This document shows, piece after piece, positions 9,549 to 19,146 of a DNA stretch of 64,000 nt. Both the position numbers and the translations under genes were made by a program. Position 1 is the first letter of the stretch, and every line of letters begins with the position of its first letter. This DNA is from Meishania litoralis. Its GTDB lineage: Bacteria > Bacteroidota > Bacteroidia > Flavobacteriales > Flavobacteriaceae. The notes under the pieces are model-generated. The model ran no database searches. It was given only the letters and a program-made list of their open reading frames with translations, and was not told the DNA's origin. The stretch covers positions 277,015 through 341,014 of the forward strand of contig NZ_JBHFPV010000004.1 in assembly GCF_042611095.1 (NCBI RefSeq), in the 5' to 3' direction.

Positions 9549-10226
9549 TTGTTTTTACATTATCATCCGTATAAGCCTTTTCTTTTCAAAGAAGCGACCA
9601 AGTTGATAGTAGGCACGTTGCCCCCGCCCCGATTTACCTTAAAAGCGTTGAAACCTGATGATGTAGATTTTTGTTATGGCAGTCGTGATGGCCAATTATG
9701 GCGAATATTAGATATGATTTTTGATTTGGACCTGAAATATGAGACCACCGAGCGGGCCGTTCAACAGCGCAAAGAGTTTCTAAAAAGTCAAAAAATTGGT
9801 ATATGCGATATTGTCGAAAGTGCGCAACGCGATAAAATAGACGCATCGGACCTGGGAATGAAACATGTCAAGTTGAGGAATCTTATCGCGTACCTAAGAC
9901 AATATCCTAATGTAGACACACTGTTGTTTACTGGGGGAAACAGTAAAAACGGCCCCGAGTATTTTTTCCGTAAGCTTTTGAAAGAACATAGGCTGAAGTT
10001 GCATGTGGTCTCAGATGAAGTACCTAGAATACATGAGTTCGAACTTTCCGAAAAGGTCGGTGATAAAATGATATCCCGAAAAATCAAGACGGTCTCGTTA
10101 ACCGCTCCATCAGGTGCCGCCAATAGGGCGGTAGGTAGCCTGAATTCCTATAAAAAACTCAAAGATAAGAATCCTGATTTCACTACCATTGATTTTAGGG
10201 TCATGCAATACAGGTCATTCTTTTAA
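9549..10226 (+). CDS. uracil-DNA glycosylase family protein (Mug/UDG-like)
   Basis: A 225-residue protein of the UDG superfamily fold. The N-terminal VGTLPPPRF segment corresponds to the G-x-P-S/P motif A loop of family 4/5/Mug-like glycosylases, and LFTGGNSKNG plus SLTAPSGAAN (motif C position, usually H/N-P-S) are recognisable. The usual catalytic residues are not all evident, so base-excision activity is uncertain. The apparent start is TTG at 9549; there is no upstream ATG in frame, and the protein starts directly with the conserved HYHPYKPF. It is divergent from THX. Confidence 0.7.
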   Translation: MFLHYHPYKPFLFKEATKLIVGTLPPPRFTLKALKPDDVDFCYGSRDGQLWRILDMIFDLDLKYETTERAVQQRKEFLKSQKIGICDIVESAQRDKIDASDLGMKHVKLRNLIAYLRQYPNVDTLLFTGGNSKNGPEYFFRKLLKEHRLKLHVVSDEVPRIHEFELSEKVGDKMISRKIKTVSLTAPSGAANRAVGSLNSYKKLKDKNPDFTTIDFRVMQYRSFF

Positions 10227-10412
10227 CCCTTTTTCCAACATTGAAAACTTAAAAAGTATACCGGGCTGTTGGTTCTGTCGGCAGTAAACCTTATTTTGTT
10301 ATTTACGTATAATGAGAGACTGCACTGATAATTTTATAACGATATTTGGCAGTCGAAACCGTGGTTTGTAATCATATAAAGATTGACACAATCGAAAATT
10401 TAAGGATACTTT

Positions 10413-12956
10413 ATGCAAGAAGAAAGATTACTGGAGTTCAAAAAATCGGTCAACAACAAGTTCAATGTGTACAACAGCCTGTTTCTGAATTTACCCTATC
10501 AGAACATTGAAAATGTTGGCATGCTCATACCGTTGTTATTGCACCAATGCCAAAAAGGGCTGCAATCAGGTAAAAACCCACAAGACATTTTGAAGGGTTT
10601 TTTTCAGAATTTCGCGAGCCTTGATACCGAGAGGGCACAGATCGATTTCATGTTCCGTATCATTCAGTATGTCGAAAGGCAAGTGGTATTGTTCGATAGT
10701 GTTGAAGACGCCGCATTTCCGAAAATGCACGAGCATAGCCTTTCACTATCGATCAAAGATTATTTTGAGTTGGTCGATAAACATAAAAGTTGGGACAAGG
10801 TTTCCGAAAAATTGTCCAATTTCAGTGCAAGAATCGTTTTGACCGCGCACCCAACGCAGTTCTATACCCCTGCCGTACTCGATATTATTGATGAACTGCG
10901 CGCGTTGATTTTAGAAGACCGAATCGATGATATCGATATAACATTGCAACAGTTGGGACTGACTTCTTTGATCAATGCCAAGAAACCCACTCCGCTCGAC
11001 GAAGCAAAAAACATTATCTACACCTTACGTAATGTCTATTACAATGCCGTTGGTAGTCTTTACGCCTATATCAAGGAAAATATAAAGAACGATCGGTTCG
11101 AAAACCATAATATCATAAAATTGGGGTTTTGGCCTGGTGGCGATAGAGACGGAAATCCGTTCGTGACTGCCGAAATAACTAAAGACGTGGCGGACGAGCT
11201 ACGGGTAAACCTGATGAAGTGTTATTATAATGATTTGAAAAAGTTACAGCAAAAACTGACTTTCAAAGAGCTGCAAGAGCACATCGGGCAACTGAGAAAC
11301 AATCTCTATGTGGCCATGTTCGATACAAGAAAACAAGTGGGGTATGTAGACATCATCGAGCCTTTGCGATCAATTAGAACTTTGTTGGTCGAAAAATACC
11401 ACAGCCTTTATTTAAAAGATTTGGATCATTTCATCGACAAAGTGAAAATATTCAAGACGCATTTCGCAACTTTGGACATTAGACAAGACCACAGTGCCCA
11501 CACAAAGGTGGTCGAAGCAGTATTGATAAAGCACAAGATTGTTGAAAAGAGCCTTGATGAATTGACCAATGCCAAGCTACGCGATATTCTTTTGACCGAA
11601 GACCTGAAATTGTCGGCCAAAGATTATGATGACCCGATCATTAAAGATACTATTCGAAACATTGCCCAGTTAAAGGGGATTCAGCTTAAAAATGGGGAAG
11701 AAGGTTGCAACCGTTATATTATTAGCAATTCAGAAGATATTTTTTCAGTGCTTTTTGTTTATGGGCTGTTTCGCTGGTGCGGATGGGAAGAAGATAACAT
11801 AACATTTGATATCGTGCCCCTTTTCGAGACTATGAAAGGTATGGCGACTTCAGAAGATACCATGCAGGCCCTGTTCAAAATACCAAAATACCGGAAGCAT
11901 TTAGAACGTCGCGAAAATAAACATACGATTATGCTTGGCTTTTCAGACGGTACGAAAGATGGTGGGTATGTAAAGGCCAATTGGTCGATTTTCAAGACCA
12001 AGGAAAATCTTTCGAAAGTCTGTAAAAAGAACGGTATCAAGGCGATTTTCTTTGATGGCAGGGGAGGGCCGCCTGCAAGGGGCGGTGGCAAGACCCATCG
12101 TTTCTATGCCGCACAGACCAAAGATATAGCGAACCATGAAATACAATTGACCATACAAGGGCAGACGATTACGAGTACATATGGCACGAAGGAGCAATTT
12201 ATGCACAATAGCGAGCAGTTATTGACCGCCGGGCTGTCGAATAATATCTTCGGTAAAGAAAATGTGATTTCGAAGGATTCACGCAAGTTGATCGAAGAAC
12301 TTTCAGAGTTGAGTTTTGAAAAATACGATGCTTTGAAACATCATGAGAAATTCATGCCCTACCTCGAAAACATGAGTACGTTGAAGTATTATTCAAATGC
12401 GAATATAGGAAGTAGGCCCGGTAAACGGGGCAACAAGAAAAAGCTTGAACTTTCTGACCTTAGGGCCATTTCTTTTGTAGGCTCATGGAGCCAGTTAAAA
12501 CAGAATGTGCCAGGCTATTTCGGTATCGGTACTGCGATTCAGGCCTTAAAGGATAAAGGAAAGTTGCGAGACCTGAAAAAGCTGTACAATGAAGTTCCAT
12601 TGTTCAAGGCGTTGATGTTGAACAGCATGATGTCGCTTTCAAAATGTTATTTCGAGCTTACTTCGTATATGAAGGAAAATGAAGAATATGGTGAATTTTG
12701 GAACATACTTTATGAGGAATACCTGCTTTCGAAAAAAATGTTGTTGCTTATTTCCGGTTCTAAAATCCTTATGGAAGACGAACCTATTTCGCGTGAGTCC
12801 ATAAAGATCCGTGAGAACATCGTATTGCCACTGCTGGTCATTCAACAAAACGCCCTTCAAAAAATCGGACAGAATTCCGAATATCTTGAACTGTACGAAA
12901 AGATCGTGACCCGATCGCTATATGGCAATATCAACGCCAGTAGAAATTCGGCTTAA
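10413..12956 (+). CDS. ppc: phosphoenolpyruvate carboxylase
   Basis: An 847-residue cytoplasmic enzyme that carboxylates phosphoenolpyruvate to oxaloacetate, refilling the TCA cycle. The catalytic signatures are present: TAHPTQ (catalytic His), GGDRDGNP, and the glycine-rich DGRGGPPARGGGK loop; the C-terminus RNSA is the family's bicarbonate/PEP-binding tail (RNTG in E. coli). The sequence belongs to the Bacteroidota-type PEPC, slightly shorter than the enterobacterial one. Monocistronic, with 186 bases upstream and 209 downstream. Confidence 0.96.
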   Translation: MQEERLLEFKKSVNNKFNVYNSLFLNLPYQNIENVGMLIPLLLHQCQKGLQSGKNPQDILKGFFQNFASLDTERAQIDFMFRIIQYVERQVVLFDSVEDAAFPKMHEHSLSLSIKDYFELVDKHKSWDKVSEKLSNFSARIVLTAHPTQFYTPAVLDIIDELRALILEDRIDDIDITLQQLGLTSLINAKKPTPLDEAKNIIYTLRNVYYNAVGSLYAYIKENIKNDRFENHNIIKLGFWPGGDRDGNPFVTAEITKDVADELRVNLMKCYYNDLKKLQQKLTFKELQEHIGQLRNNLYVAMFDTRKQVGYVDIIEPLRSIRTLLVEKYHSLYLKDLDHFIDKVKIFKTHFATLDIRQDHSAHTKVVEAVLIKHKIVEKSLDELTNAKLRDILLTEDLKLSAKDYDDPIIKDTIRNIAQLKGIQLKNGEEGCNRYIISNSEDIFSVLFVYGLFRWCGWEEDNITFDIVPLFETMKGMATSEDTMQALFKIPKYRKHLERRENKHTIMLGFSDGTKDGGYVKANWSIFKTKENLSKVCKKNGIKAIFFDGRGGPPARGGGKTHRFYAAQTKDIANHEIQLTIQGQTITSTYGTKEQFMHNSEQLLTAGLSNNIFGKENVISKDSRKLIEELSELSFEKYDALKHHEKFMPYLENMSTLKYYSNANIGSRPGKRGNKKKLELSDLRAISFVGSWSQLKQNVPGYFGIGTAIQALKDKGKLRDLKKLYNEVPLFKALMLNSMMSLSKCYFELTSYMKENEEYGEFWNILYEEYLLSKKMLLLISGSKILMEDEPISRESIKIRENIVLPLLVIQQNALQKIGQNSEYLELYEKIVTRSLYGNINASRNSA

Positions 12957-13165
12957 GAAAAGCATAATGGGCTATATGCGATTCTATATGGGAATAGCTT
13001 TGAATATTTGTTCAAGAATATCATAATCGGAAGTTTTGATAATTGAAGGTACGTTCTAATTTTGAGAATGATTTTTACGTCTCTTAAAAAAATACTAAAT
13101 CGAAAGTGACGCCAAGTTTTTGCTCTTTAAAAACTTATCTTTAAATATCATCTAAAAAACGAACT

Positions 13166-13818
13166 ATGAAAATGAAGCTGTTTTTCGGTATTTGTACGGT
13201 TTTATTGGCCGCTAACCTTCTGACTGGTCAGGGCAATGCCGCTGATGATATTGCGGTAAAACTTCTGGTCACCGATTTTGAGCGTGTGCCGATAAAGGGG
13301 GCCTATATTTACGTTGATTCGGTCAAAACCAGAAAGAAAACGAACAAAAAGGGGCTACTAACCTTTAAGGTTGGCGCTGATACCAAATGGATTACCGTAC
13401 ATTCCCCGGAGCACGGGGCATTGAGTAAAGGCTATACGCAACAAAATGAAATGTTGTTCCAGTTTCCTCAAAAAACGACACCCTTGACCGAGGCTGACAT
13501 GGTGGCATTGGGCTTTGATACAAAGATCAAGGCAAGGAACAGTCTGAATTATTCTGATTATGCAACAGTCTATGAAATACTTAACGCAAAGTTTAATAAT
13601 GCATAGTTCAGGGAAGAAGAATAATTATCGGAAAGGGGGCAAATAATTTTAGTGGGAACAAGGACCCCCTTATTTTAGTCAATGGGCAACCCATGACTGA
13701 TGTTTCATCGATTCCCACCTCGGAAATAAAATTGATCTGGGTCATTAGCAAAGGTTCCGAAACGGCCCAATATGGACTTAGAGGAACAAACGGAGTGATT
13801 CTGATCGACCTGAAATAG
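13166..13818 (+). pseudogene. TonB-plug-like secreted protein with a -1 frameshift
   Basis: Residues 1-24 form a signal peptide (MKMKLFFGICTVLLAANLL...). The first frame carries a carboxypeptidase-regulatory-like beta domain and ends ...YATVYEILNAKFNNA at a TAG at 13604-13606. The frame shifted by -1 continues without a gap as IVQGRRIIIGKG, then DPLILVNGQPM and YGLRGTNGVILIDLK, ending at the TAG at 13816-13818. Together they match a short Bacteroidota family made of a regulatory-like domain plus a TonB-receptor plug (VYDLIRG...PL.VVNG...YG.RGANGVI). The intact protein would be about 217 residues. Either a genuine mutation, a sequencing error, or a recoding site; no classical slippery heptamer is visible. 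It ends 5 bases from the convergent dipeptidase stop. Confidence 0.75.
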
Positions 13819-13823
13819 GTAAC

Positions 13824-15317
13824 TTACAACGAAGAACTCAATATCCCGTAAAAAACCTGAATTCCGTAGGCAATCTGCCCGATTTTGAGATTTTCATTCG
13901 GACTGTGTTGATTATTGTCGGGGTTGACCATCGGAACTATAAAAGCGGGAATTTTTAATTCATTGATGAATGGGGCAATGGGCACTGTACCGCCCATGAT
14001 TCGAACCTGTACCACATCTTCCCCGAATTTCTTTTTCAAAGTATTGACTAGAAAATTGCCATAAGTATTGTCCAGATCGGTTCGAAATGCATCGGTAACA
14101 CTGCCCTCCTTAACGGTCATGATCTTATCATGCATCATGCGCAGGTCCTTATCTGGAACGGAATCCAAAATATAAAAACCTTGTTGTGCGATATGTTTTT
14201 TTACCAAGTTTTTAAGTCGCGTGCCATCGGTTTCGGGTACCAGCCTCAGATCCAATTCGGCCGTTGCGCTCTCAGGAACGATCGTACGCGACTTCTCGCC
14301 AATCCAACCCGAACCTAGGCCACGAATGTTCAGCGAAGGGTACTGAAGGGCTTCTTGATAAAAACCACCCACTTTTTCAGGGGTTTTGACGGCTAGATTT
14401 TCGTTGATGGTTTCGGCATGGTCCGGTACACTTTTGAGAACCTGCATGGTCGCTTCATCTATTGAAATACCGTCGTAATATCCATCAATCAAAACTTTGC
14501 CGCTAGTATCTTTCATGCTTGCCAATACTTGTGCCAATTGAAACCCGGGGTTCGGCGCATAATTTCCATAATGACCACTGTGTTGCGGGTTTATCGGGCC
14601 GTAGGTGGTCAACGACAAAGTGGTTATGCCCCTGCAACCATATACTACGGTCGGTTTTTCTGAAACGTGAACGGGGCCGTCATTGATGATCAGAAAATCG
14701 GCTTCTAGAAGCTCGCGGTATTCCTTCACCGCTTTTGGTAACGGTTTACTACTTTTTTCTTCCTCGCTATCCAAGATTACCTTGATGTTAAAAGGTATTT
14801 CGACACCCTCTTTTTGCAATAGATCAACGGCATTCAAGAACATGATGATCGGGCCTTTGTCATCGGAGGTCGAGCGACCGAACAATCGCCAATCGTAATC
14901 GATATTTTCGTTCAGATCTTCGAACGCCTCTTTTTTCCAACCATCACCGTCTTTTGATTTTAAGACCACTTCATAGGGGTTTGGTTGATCCCATTTGGCG
15001 GGATCTACGCTTTGTCCATCAAAATGCATATAAAAAAGAATCGTGGGTTTGGCATCGTCCATCGGTAGCGCCGCAAAGAAAAGCGATTCGCCTTCGGTCG
15101 GCAGTATCGTGGAATTGAACCCCCTTGCATTGAATTTTTTGGTCAGCCAGTTCAGATTAAGGTTGATATCGGCATGGTCCAATGCATCATTGGGAATGGA
15201 CACAAAGTCGCGAAGCTCTTCGATAGAATGTCGCACTTGCGACTTTAAATGGATAGTATCTTGGGCTAAACTTGATAACGTAAATAGAGCGAACAGGAGC
15301 TGTGCCAGGTTTTTCAT
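13824..15317 (-). CDS. M20 family dipeptidase, exported
   Basis: A 497-residue zinc peptidase of the M20 family (carnosinase/CNDP-like dipeptidases). A signal peptide covers residues 1-19 (ends SLAQ). Metal and catalytic residues are visible: MHFDGQ (His and Asp), STSDDKG (bridging Asp), DSEEEKSS (catalytic Glu pair) and the C-terminal HSPNE (His). A dimerisation domain lies between. It would hydrolyse dipeptides in the periplasm. It lies downstream of the trp operon on the same strand with an 80-base gap but has no link to tryptophan synthesis. Confidence 0.9.
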   Translation of the reverse strand: MKNLAQLLFALFTLSSLAQDTIHLKSQVRHSIEELRDFVSIPNDALDHADINLNLNWLTKKFNARGFNSTILPTEGESLFFAALPMDDAKPTILFYMHFDGQSVDPAKWDQPNPYEVVLKSKDGDGWKKEAFEDLNENIDYDWRLFGRSTSDDKGPIIMFLNAVDLLQKEGVEIPFNIKVILDSEEEKSSKPLPKAVKEYRELLEADFLIINDGPVHVSEKPTVVYGCRGITTLSLTTYGPINPQHSGHYGNYAPNPGFQLAQVLASMKDTSGKVLIDGYYDGISIDEATMQVLKSVPDHAETINENLAVKTPEKVGGFYQEALQYPSLNIRGLGSGWIGEKSRTIVPESATAELDLRLVPETDGTRLKNLVKKHIAQQGFYILDSVPDKDLRMMHDKIMTVKEGSVTDAFRTDLDNTYGNFLVNTLKKKFGEDVVQVRIMGGTVPIAPFINELKIPAFIVPMVNPDNNQHSPNENLKIGQIAYGIQVFYGILSSSL

Positions 15318-15397
15318 AGGGTTCTCATTGTGGGGGCCAAAGTAAGCAATTATTATTCTTTTTTGTAAAATGTTCTCAAAGAGGAATCTTCAAGAAT

Positions 15398-15622
15398 TCA
15401 ATTCAATTTCCCGGAAATCTTCAGAATCGACAACCTCAGAAGAAGAACAAAAGGAAAGCCATGTAGCAAGACATCGAACCAGTCCATGGCTTTCATGCCC
15501 ACGGCCCCGCCTGCAATCCATTTTAGCTTGCCCCAAATATGAGGTTCGGGAAAGAAAGGAGCCATGCCCAAGGTCAGGCATAGCAGTATGACAATTTTCC
15601 AATTGTCGGCAATATCTCTCAT
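15398..15622 (-). CDS. small conserved membrane protein after trpA
   Basis: A 74-residue protein with two hydrophobic segments (about residues 9-22 and 49-67) joined by a conserved stretch (FFPEPHIWGKLKW, GGAVGMKAMDW). Its ATG overlaps the trpA stop as ATGA, so it is translationally coupled to the trp operon. Similar short proteins in Flavobacteria are sometimes labelled RND transporter, without basis in length or fold. Function unknown; the tight coupling and the conserved look of the motif make it a real gene. It might assist a membrane step or simply be an operon passenger. Confidence 0.75.
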   Translation of the reverse strand: MRDIADNWKIVILLCLTLGMAPFFPEPHIWGKLKWIAGGAVGMKAMDWFDVLLHGFPFVLLLRLSILKISGKLN

Positions 15623-16383
15623 TTTCGAATTGGTTTTATGAAACTTGATATTGAATCGACTCCGTTTTCCGTCAAATGTTTTATAAAAGCGGAGCCTATT
15701 ATAGCGCCTTTGGCCATTTTCGTTGCCTGTTGAAATGTTTCGGAATTACTAATGCCAAAACCAACGATCTGCGGGTTCGAAAGATTCATCGAAGCGATCC
15801 GTTCGAAGTAATCCTGTTGTGTTTGGCCAAAACCTGATTTGGCCCCAGTGACACTTGCCGAGCTGACCATATAGATAAACCCTTTGGAAACCGAATCGAT
15901 GAATCGAATACGTTCTACGGATGTCTGGGGGGTGATCAAGAAGATATTGAGCAACCCGTATTTTTCGAAAATGGTCTGATACGATTCATGATAGACATCT
16001 ACCGGTAGATCGGGAATTATCAGTCCGTCGATACCGATATCACTGCATTTTTTACAAAAAGACTCTACTCCGAATTGTAATATCGGATTAAAATACCCCA
16101 TGATGATCAACGGGATGGAAACCGATTCACGAATTGCTGCCAATTGCCTGAAGAGTATCTCGGTGGTCATGCCGTTTTTCAATGCTGCCGTGGAGCTTTT
16201 TTGAATGGTCGGCCCATCGGCCAAAGGGTCACTGAAGGGCAGCCCTATTTCAATCATATCGACGCCGCTCTTCTCCAGTTCTTGAATGATTTTAACCGTG
16301 TCGTCCAAATTTGGATAACCGGCCGTAAAATAAATGGAGAGGAGTTTTTTAGGCTCTAATAATTTTTGGTTTATTCTGTTCAT
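15619..16383 (-). CDS. trpA: tryptophan synthase alpha subunit
   Basis: A 254-residue TIM-barrel lyase that cleaves indole-3-glycerol phosphate to indole, which is channelled to TrpB. The catalytic Glu lies in MIEIGLPFSDPLADGP, with the second acidic residue in GIDGLIIPDLPV, and the phosphate-binding GFGISN motif is present. ATG at 16383 fits the family start (MNRINQKLLEP); the longer open frame to 16419 runs into a repeat. Last biosynthetic gene of the operon; its stop overlaps the small membrane protein start. Confidence 0.96.
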   Translation of the reverse strand: MNRINQKLLEPKKLLSIYFTAGYPNLDDTVKIIQELEKSGVDMIEIGLPFSDPLADGPTIQKSSTAALKNGMTTEILFRQLAAIRESVSIPLIIMGYFNPILQFGVESFCKKCSDIGIDGLIIPDLPVDVYHESYQTIFEKYGLLNIFLITPQTSVERIRFIDSVSKGFIYMVSSASVTGAKSGFGQTQQDYFERIASMNLSNPQIVGFGISNSETFQQATKMAKGAIIGSAFIKHLTENGVDSISSFIKPIRK

Positions 16384-16404
16384 TTTAAAAAAGTACGAGA
16401 TACA

Positions 16405-16452
16405 AAGTACGAAGTACAAAGCCTTTTAACGATTGCTTTGTACTTAATACTT
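16405..16452. repeat. imperfect inverted repeat between trpB and trpA
   Basis: Arms 16405-16422 and 16435-16452 form an 18-bp inverted repeat with two mismatches (perfect inner 11 bp, AAGTACAAAGC/GCTTTGTACTT) around a 12-base loop. The surrounding sequence consists of repeated GTAC/AAAG words. It looks like a dispersed repeat, possibly the empty relic of an element like the one between trpG and trpD. Confidence 0.7.
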
Positions 16453-16460
16453 ATTGCTAC

Positions 16461-17642
16461 TCAAAGTTTGAAATATTCTATATACGTGTTTAAATCCTTG
16501 TCGCCACGACCCGATAGACTGATAACGACCACATCTTCCGATCGAAATTTCTTATGTTCGAAAACGGCAAGTGCATGACCTGATTCTATGGCCGGAATAA
16601 TTCCTTCCAATTGTGAAAGTTCCAATCCTGCTTTCATGGCTTCATCGTCGGTCGCAGAATAAAAATCGGCCCTTCCCGATGCATGTAAATGTGAATGCAT
16701 GGGCCCAACACCTGGATAATCGAGTCCTGCCGAAATGGAATAGGGTTCCGTTATCTGCCCGTCGTTGGTCTGCATCAACATGGTCTTGCAGCCGTGGATG
16801 ATTCCTATTTTTCCCAATGCCGATGTTGCGGCGCTTTCCCCTGAATTTATTCCTTTTCCGGCGGCTTCTACAGCTATGATTCCAACCTCGGGATTATCGA
16901 GAAAATGATAATAGGTACCTGCGGCGTTACTACCTCCTCCAATGCAGGCAACCACATAATCGGGATTTTCGCGCCCTTCCTTTTCTTGCAATTGCCATTT
17001 GATTTCTTCCGAAATAACGGATTGAAATCGCGTAACCATGTCGGGATATGGATGCGGGCCAATGGCCGAACCAATGATATAATGGGTATCAACAGGATTG
17101 TTGATCCAATCGCGAATGGCTTCGTTCGTGGCATCTTTTAAAGTGCGGCTTCCTGAGAGTGCTGGCCGGACTTCGGCACCCAACATTTTCATGCGGGCCA
17201 CATTGGGGGCCTGACGTGCAATATCGATTTCGCCCATGTAAACAACGCATTCGATGCCCATAAGGGCGCAAACGGTTGCCGTCGCCACACCGTGCTGTCC
17301 GGCCCCGGTCTCGGCAATTATGCGTGTCTTGCCCAGCTTTTTGGCCATTAAGATCTGACCGATGGTGTTGTTCACTTTATGCGCCCCGGTGTGGTTCAGA
17401 TCTTCTCGCTTTAAATAGATTTTACAACCGTGTTTTTCTGAAAGCCGGCTGGCAAAATACAGCGGGGAAGGCCTGCCGACATAATCTTTGAGCAATTGAT
17501 GAAACTCTTTTTGAAAAGAGCTTTCATGCATGATTTGCAGGTACTTTTGGCGTAATTCCTCTACGTTGGGATACAACATTTCAGGAATAAAAGCCCCGCC
17601 GAACTCCCCGTAATATCCTTTTTCGTCTATATTGTATTTCAT
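16461..17642 (-). CDS. trpB: tryptophan synthase beta subunit
   Basis: A 393-residue PLP enzyme that condenses indole with serine to form tryptophan in the alpha2-beta2 complex. The PLP lysine is in [11 protein letters not shown], the catalytic Glu is in ETGAGQHG, and the phosphate-binding glycine loop is [10 protein letters not shown]. Full length for TrpB1. It lies between trpF (palindromic repeat in the gap) and trpA (inverted repeat in the gap). Confidence 0.97.
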   Translation of the reverse strand: MKYNIDEKGYYGEFGGAFIPEMLYPNVEELRQKYLQIMHESSFQKEFHQLLKDYVGRPSPLYFASRLSEKHGCKIYLKREDLNHTGAHKVNNTIGQILMAKKLGKTRIIAETGAGQHGVATATVCALMGIECVVYMGEIDIARQAPNVARMKMLGAEVRPALSGSRTLKDATNEAIRDWINNPVDTHYIIGSAIGPHPYPDMVTRFQSVISEEIKWQLQEKEGRENPDYVVACIGGGSNAAGTYYHFLDNPEVGIIAVEAAGKGINSGESAATSALGKIGIIHGCKTMLMQTNDGQITEPYSISAGLDYPGVGPMHSHLHASGRADFYSATDDEAMKAGLELSQLEGIIPAIESGHALAVFEHKKFRSEDVVVISLSGRGDKDLNTYIEYFKL

Positions 17643-17653
17643 TTTTTTTCGTC

Positions 17654-17673
17654 ATTCCGGCGAAGACCGGAAT
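17654..17673. repeat. palindromic dispersed repeat between trpF and trpB
   Basis: ATTCCGG-CGAAGA-CCGGAAT, a 7-bp perfect stem with a 6-base loop. The same design (ATTCCTGC-GAAG-GCAGGGAT) occurs at 33333-33352 in the tRNA region, so this looks like a REP-type family. Confidence 0.7.
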
Positions 17674-17676
17674 CTT

Positions 17677-18357
17677 TTAATTATGCTTCAAAATTTCTTT
17701 GAACTTTTTCAACGCTTCAATATTTTTTAGCCCAGGTTCGATTTCGAACTTACTGTTTACATCGATGGCATGGCAATATTTTGACTCCGGGCTTTTTAGG
17801 AACTTCTTTATTGGTTCGATTTCTTCCAACCCGATGCCGCCACTTAAAAAATAGGGTTTTGTGGAAGGATAATCTTTCAAGACTCCCCAATTGAACATGA
17901 AACCATTGCCACCGGGAAGTTCTCCCTTGGTATCGAACAAGTAGTAGTCGCATACATTTTCATAGGGTCTCAACAGACCAAAATCAAAGTTGTCCTTGAT
18001 GGTGAATACCTTTATAATTTTCAACTTTATCTCCTTGGGCGCCTTTGAGGACCTTTTCAAGGTTTCGATGGTGCTCGACCGAACGGTTGCATGGCGCAAG
18101 GCTTCGCAGTATTCGGCAGTTTCATTACCATGCAATTGAACGCCCCATAATTTATATTGTTCGATTTTTGCCAAAACTTCTTTTATCGGGGCATCGACAA
18201 AGACACCGATTTTCCTTATGGTTTCGGATGTCTCTGACGGCCTGCCGTCAAAAAAGCGCTTTGACGGTTCCCAGAAAATGAAGCCCAAATAGTCGGGCCG
18301 TATCGCAGCGACTTTTTGGGTGTTGTGTTTCATTCCACAGATCTTAAGCTTCATCAT
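17677..18357 (-). CDS. trpF: phosphoribosylanthranilate isomerase
   Basis: A 225/226-residue TIM-barrel isomerase converting phosphoribosylanthranilate to CdRP. The N-terminal KICGMK holds the catalytic Cys, VQLHG marks the core, and the catalytic Asp lies in CHAIDVNSKFE (the family has DVSSGVE; the NSKFE ending is the usual Bacteroidota form). Two adjacent ATG codons (18357 and 18354) are possible; both lie inside the end of trpC, giving a 14 or 11-base overlap. Confidence 0.95.
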   Translation of the reverse strand: MMKLKICGMKHNTQKVAAIRPDYLGFIFWEPSKRFFDGRPSETSETIRKIGVFVDAPIKEVLAKIEQYKLWGVQLHGNETAEYCEALRHATVRSSTIETLKRSSKAPKEIKLKIIKVFTIKDNFDFGLLRPYENVCDYYLFDTKGELPGGNGFMFNWGVLKDYPSTKPYFLSGGIGLEEIEPIKKFLKSPESKYCHAIDVNSKFEIEPGLKNIEALKKFKEILKHN

Positions 18358-19141
18358 TTTCTTTTATCAGTTCGATAAATTCCTTTGCATTTTTTCCGGG
18401 ATTGTTGGTCGCCATAAAATTCTCCCCTATCAAAAAGCCTTGGTACCCGTATGTTTTGAGGTCACGGATCGCGACCGGACTGCTAATTCCGCTTTCGGAA
18501 ACTTTCACAAATTCATCAGGTATTAACCTTGAAAGGTTACGGCTTGTGTTCAGGTCGACTTCGAACGTTTTCAGGTTTCGATTGTTGACGCCCAACATAT
18601 CAATACTTGACATGATCGATTTATGCAGTTCATCTTGATTGTGCACTTCCAACAATACATCCAGATCCAGACTTTTGGCAAATTCTGAAAAGTTCTTGAT
18701 CGCTTCTCGCGGCAATATTGCCGCAATCAGCAGAATAACATCGGCACCATGGGCTTTCGCTTCCAATATTTGATATTCGTCGATTATGAATTCCTTTCGG
18801 AGCAATGGAATACCGACAGTGGCGCGTGCCAACAATAGGTCGTCCAACGAGCCCCCGAAATATTTTCCATCCGTCAACACCGACATGCCGCATACGCCGG
18901 CATTTTCATAGCCCGAAGCGACTTCCTGAACATTCAGGTTTTGGTTGATTTCCGATTTTGACGGGGAGCGACGTTTGTGCTCGGCGATAATTCCTGTGGC
19001 GCTATTTCTCAAGGCATTGCCCAATGAAACGGTCTCCCGGCGGAAAAGTACAGAACTTTCCAATTGCGAAACAGGGATCAACGATTTTTTCAAATTGACT
19101 TCCTTACGCTTATCGGCCACTATTTTATCAAGTATATTCAT
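18344..19141 (-). CDS. trpC: indole-3-glycerol phosphate synthase
   Basis: A 265-residue TIM-barrel enzyme making indole-3-glycerol phosphate from CdRP. IAEHKRRSPSK holds the catalytic Lys, LLRKEFIIDEYQ the second Lys and phosphate site, and GVNNRNLKTFEVD and SESGIS are classical. ATG at 19141 (MNILDKIVADKR) is chosen over an upstream TTG at 19150. The gap to trpD is 5 bases. Confidence 0.96.
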   Translation of the reverse strand: MNILDKIVADKRKEVNLKKSLIPVSQLESSVLFRRETVSLGNALRNSATGIIAEHKRRSPSKSEINQNLNVQEVASGYENAGVCGMSVLTDGKYFGGSLDDLLLARATVGIPLLRKEFIIDEYQILEAKAHGADVILLIAAILPREAIKNFSEFAKSLDLDVLLEVHNQDELHKSIMSSIDMLGVNNRNLKTFEVDLNTSRNLSRLIPDEFVKVSESGISSPVAIRDLKTYGYQGFLIGENFMATNNPGKNAKEFIELIKENDEA

Positions 19142-19146
19142 AAAAA

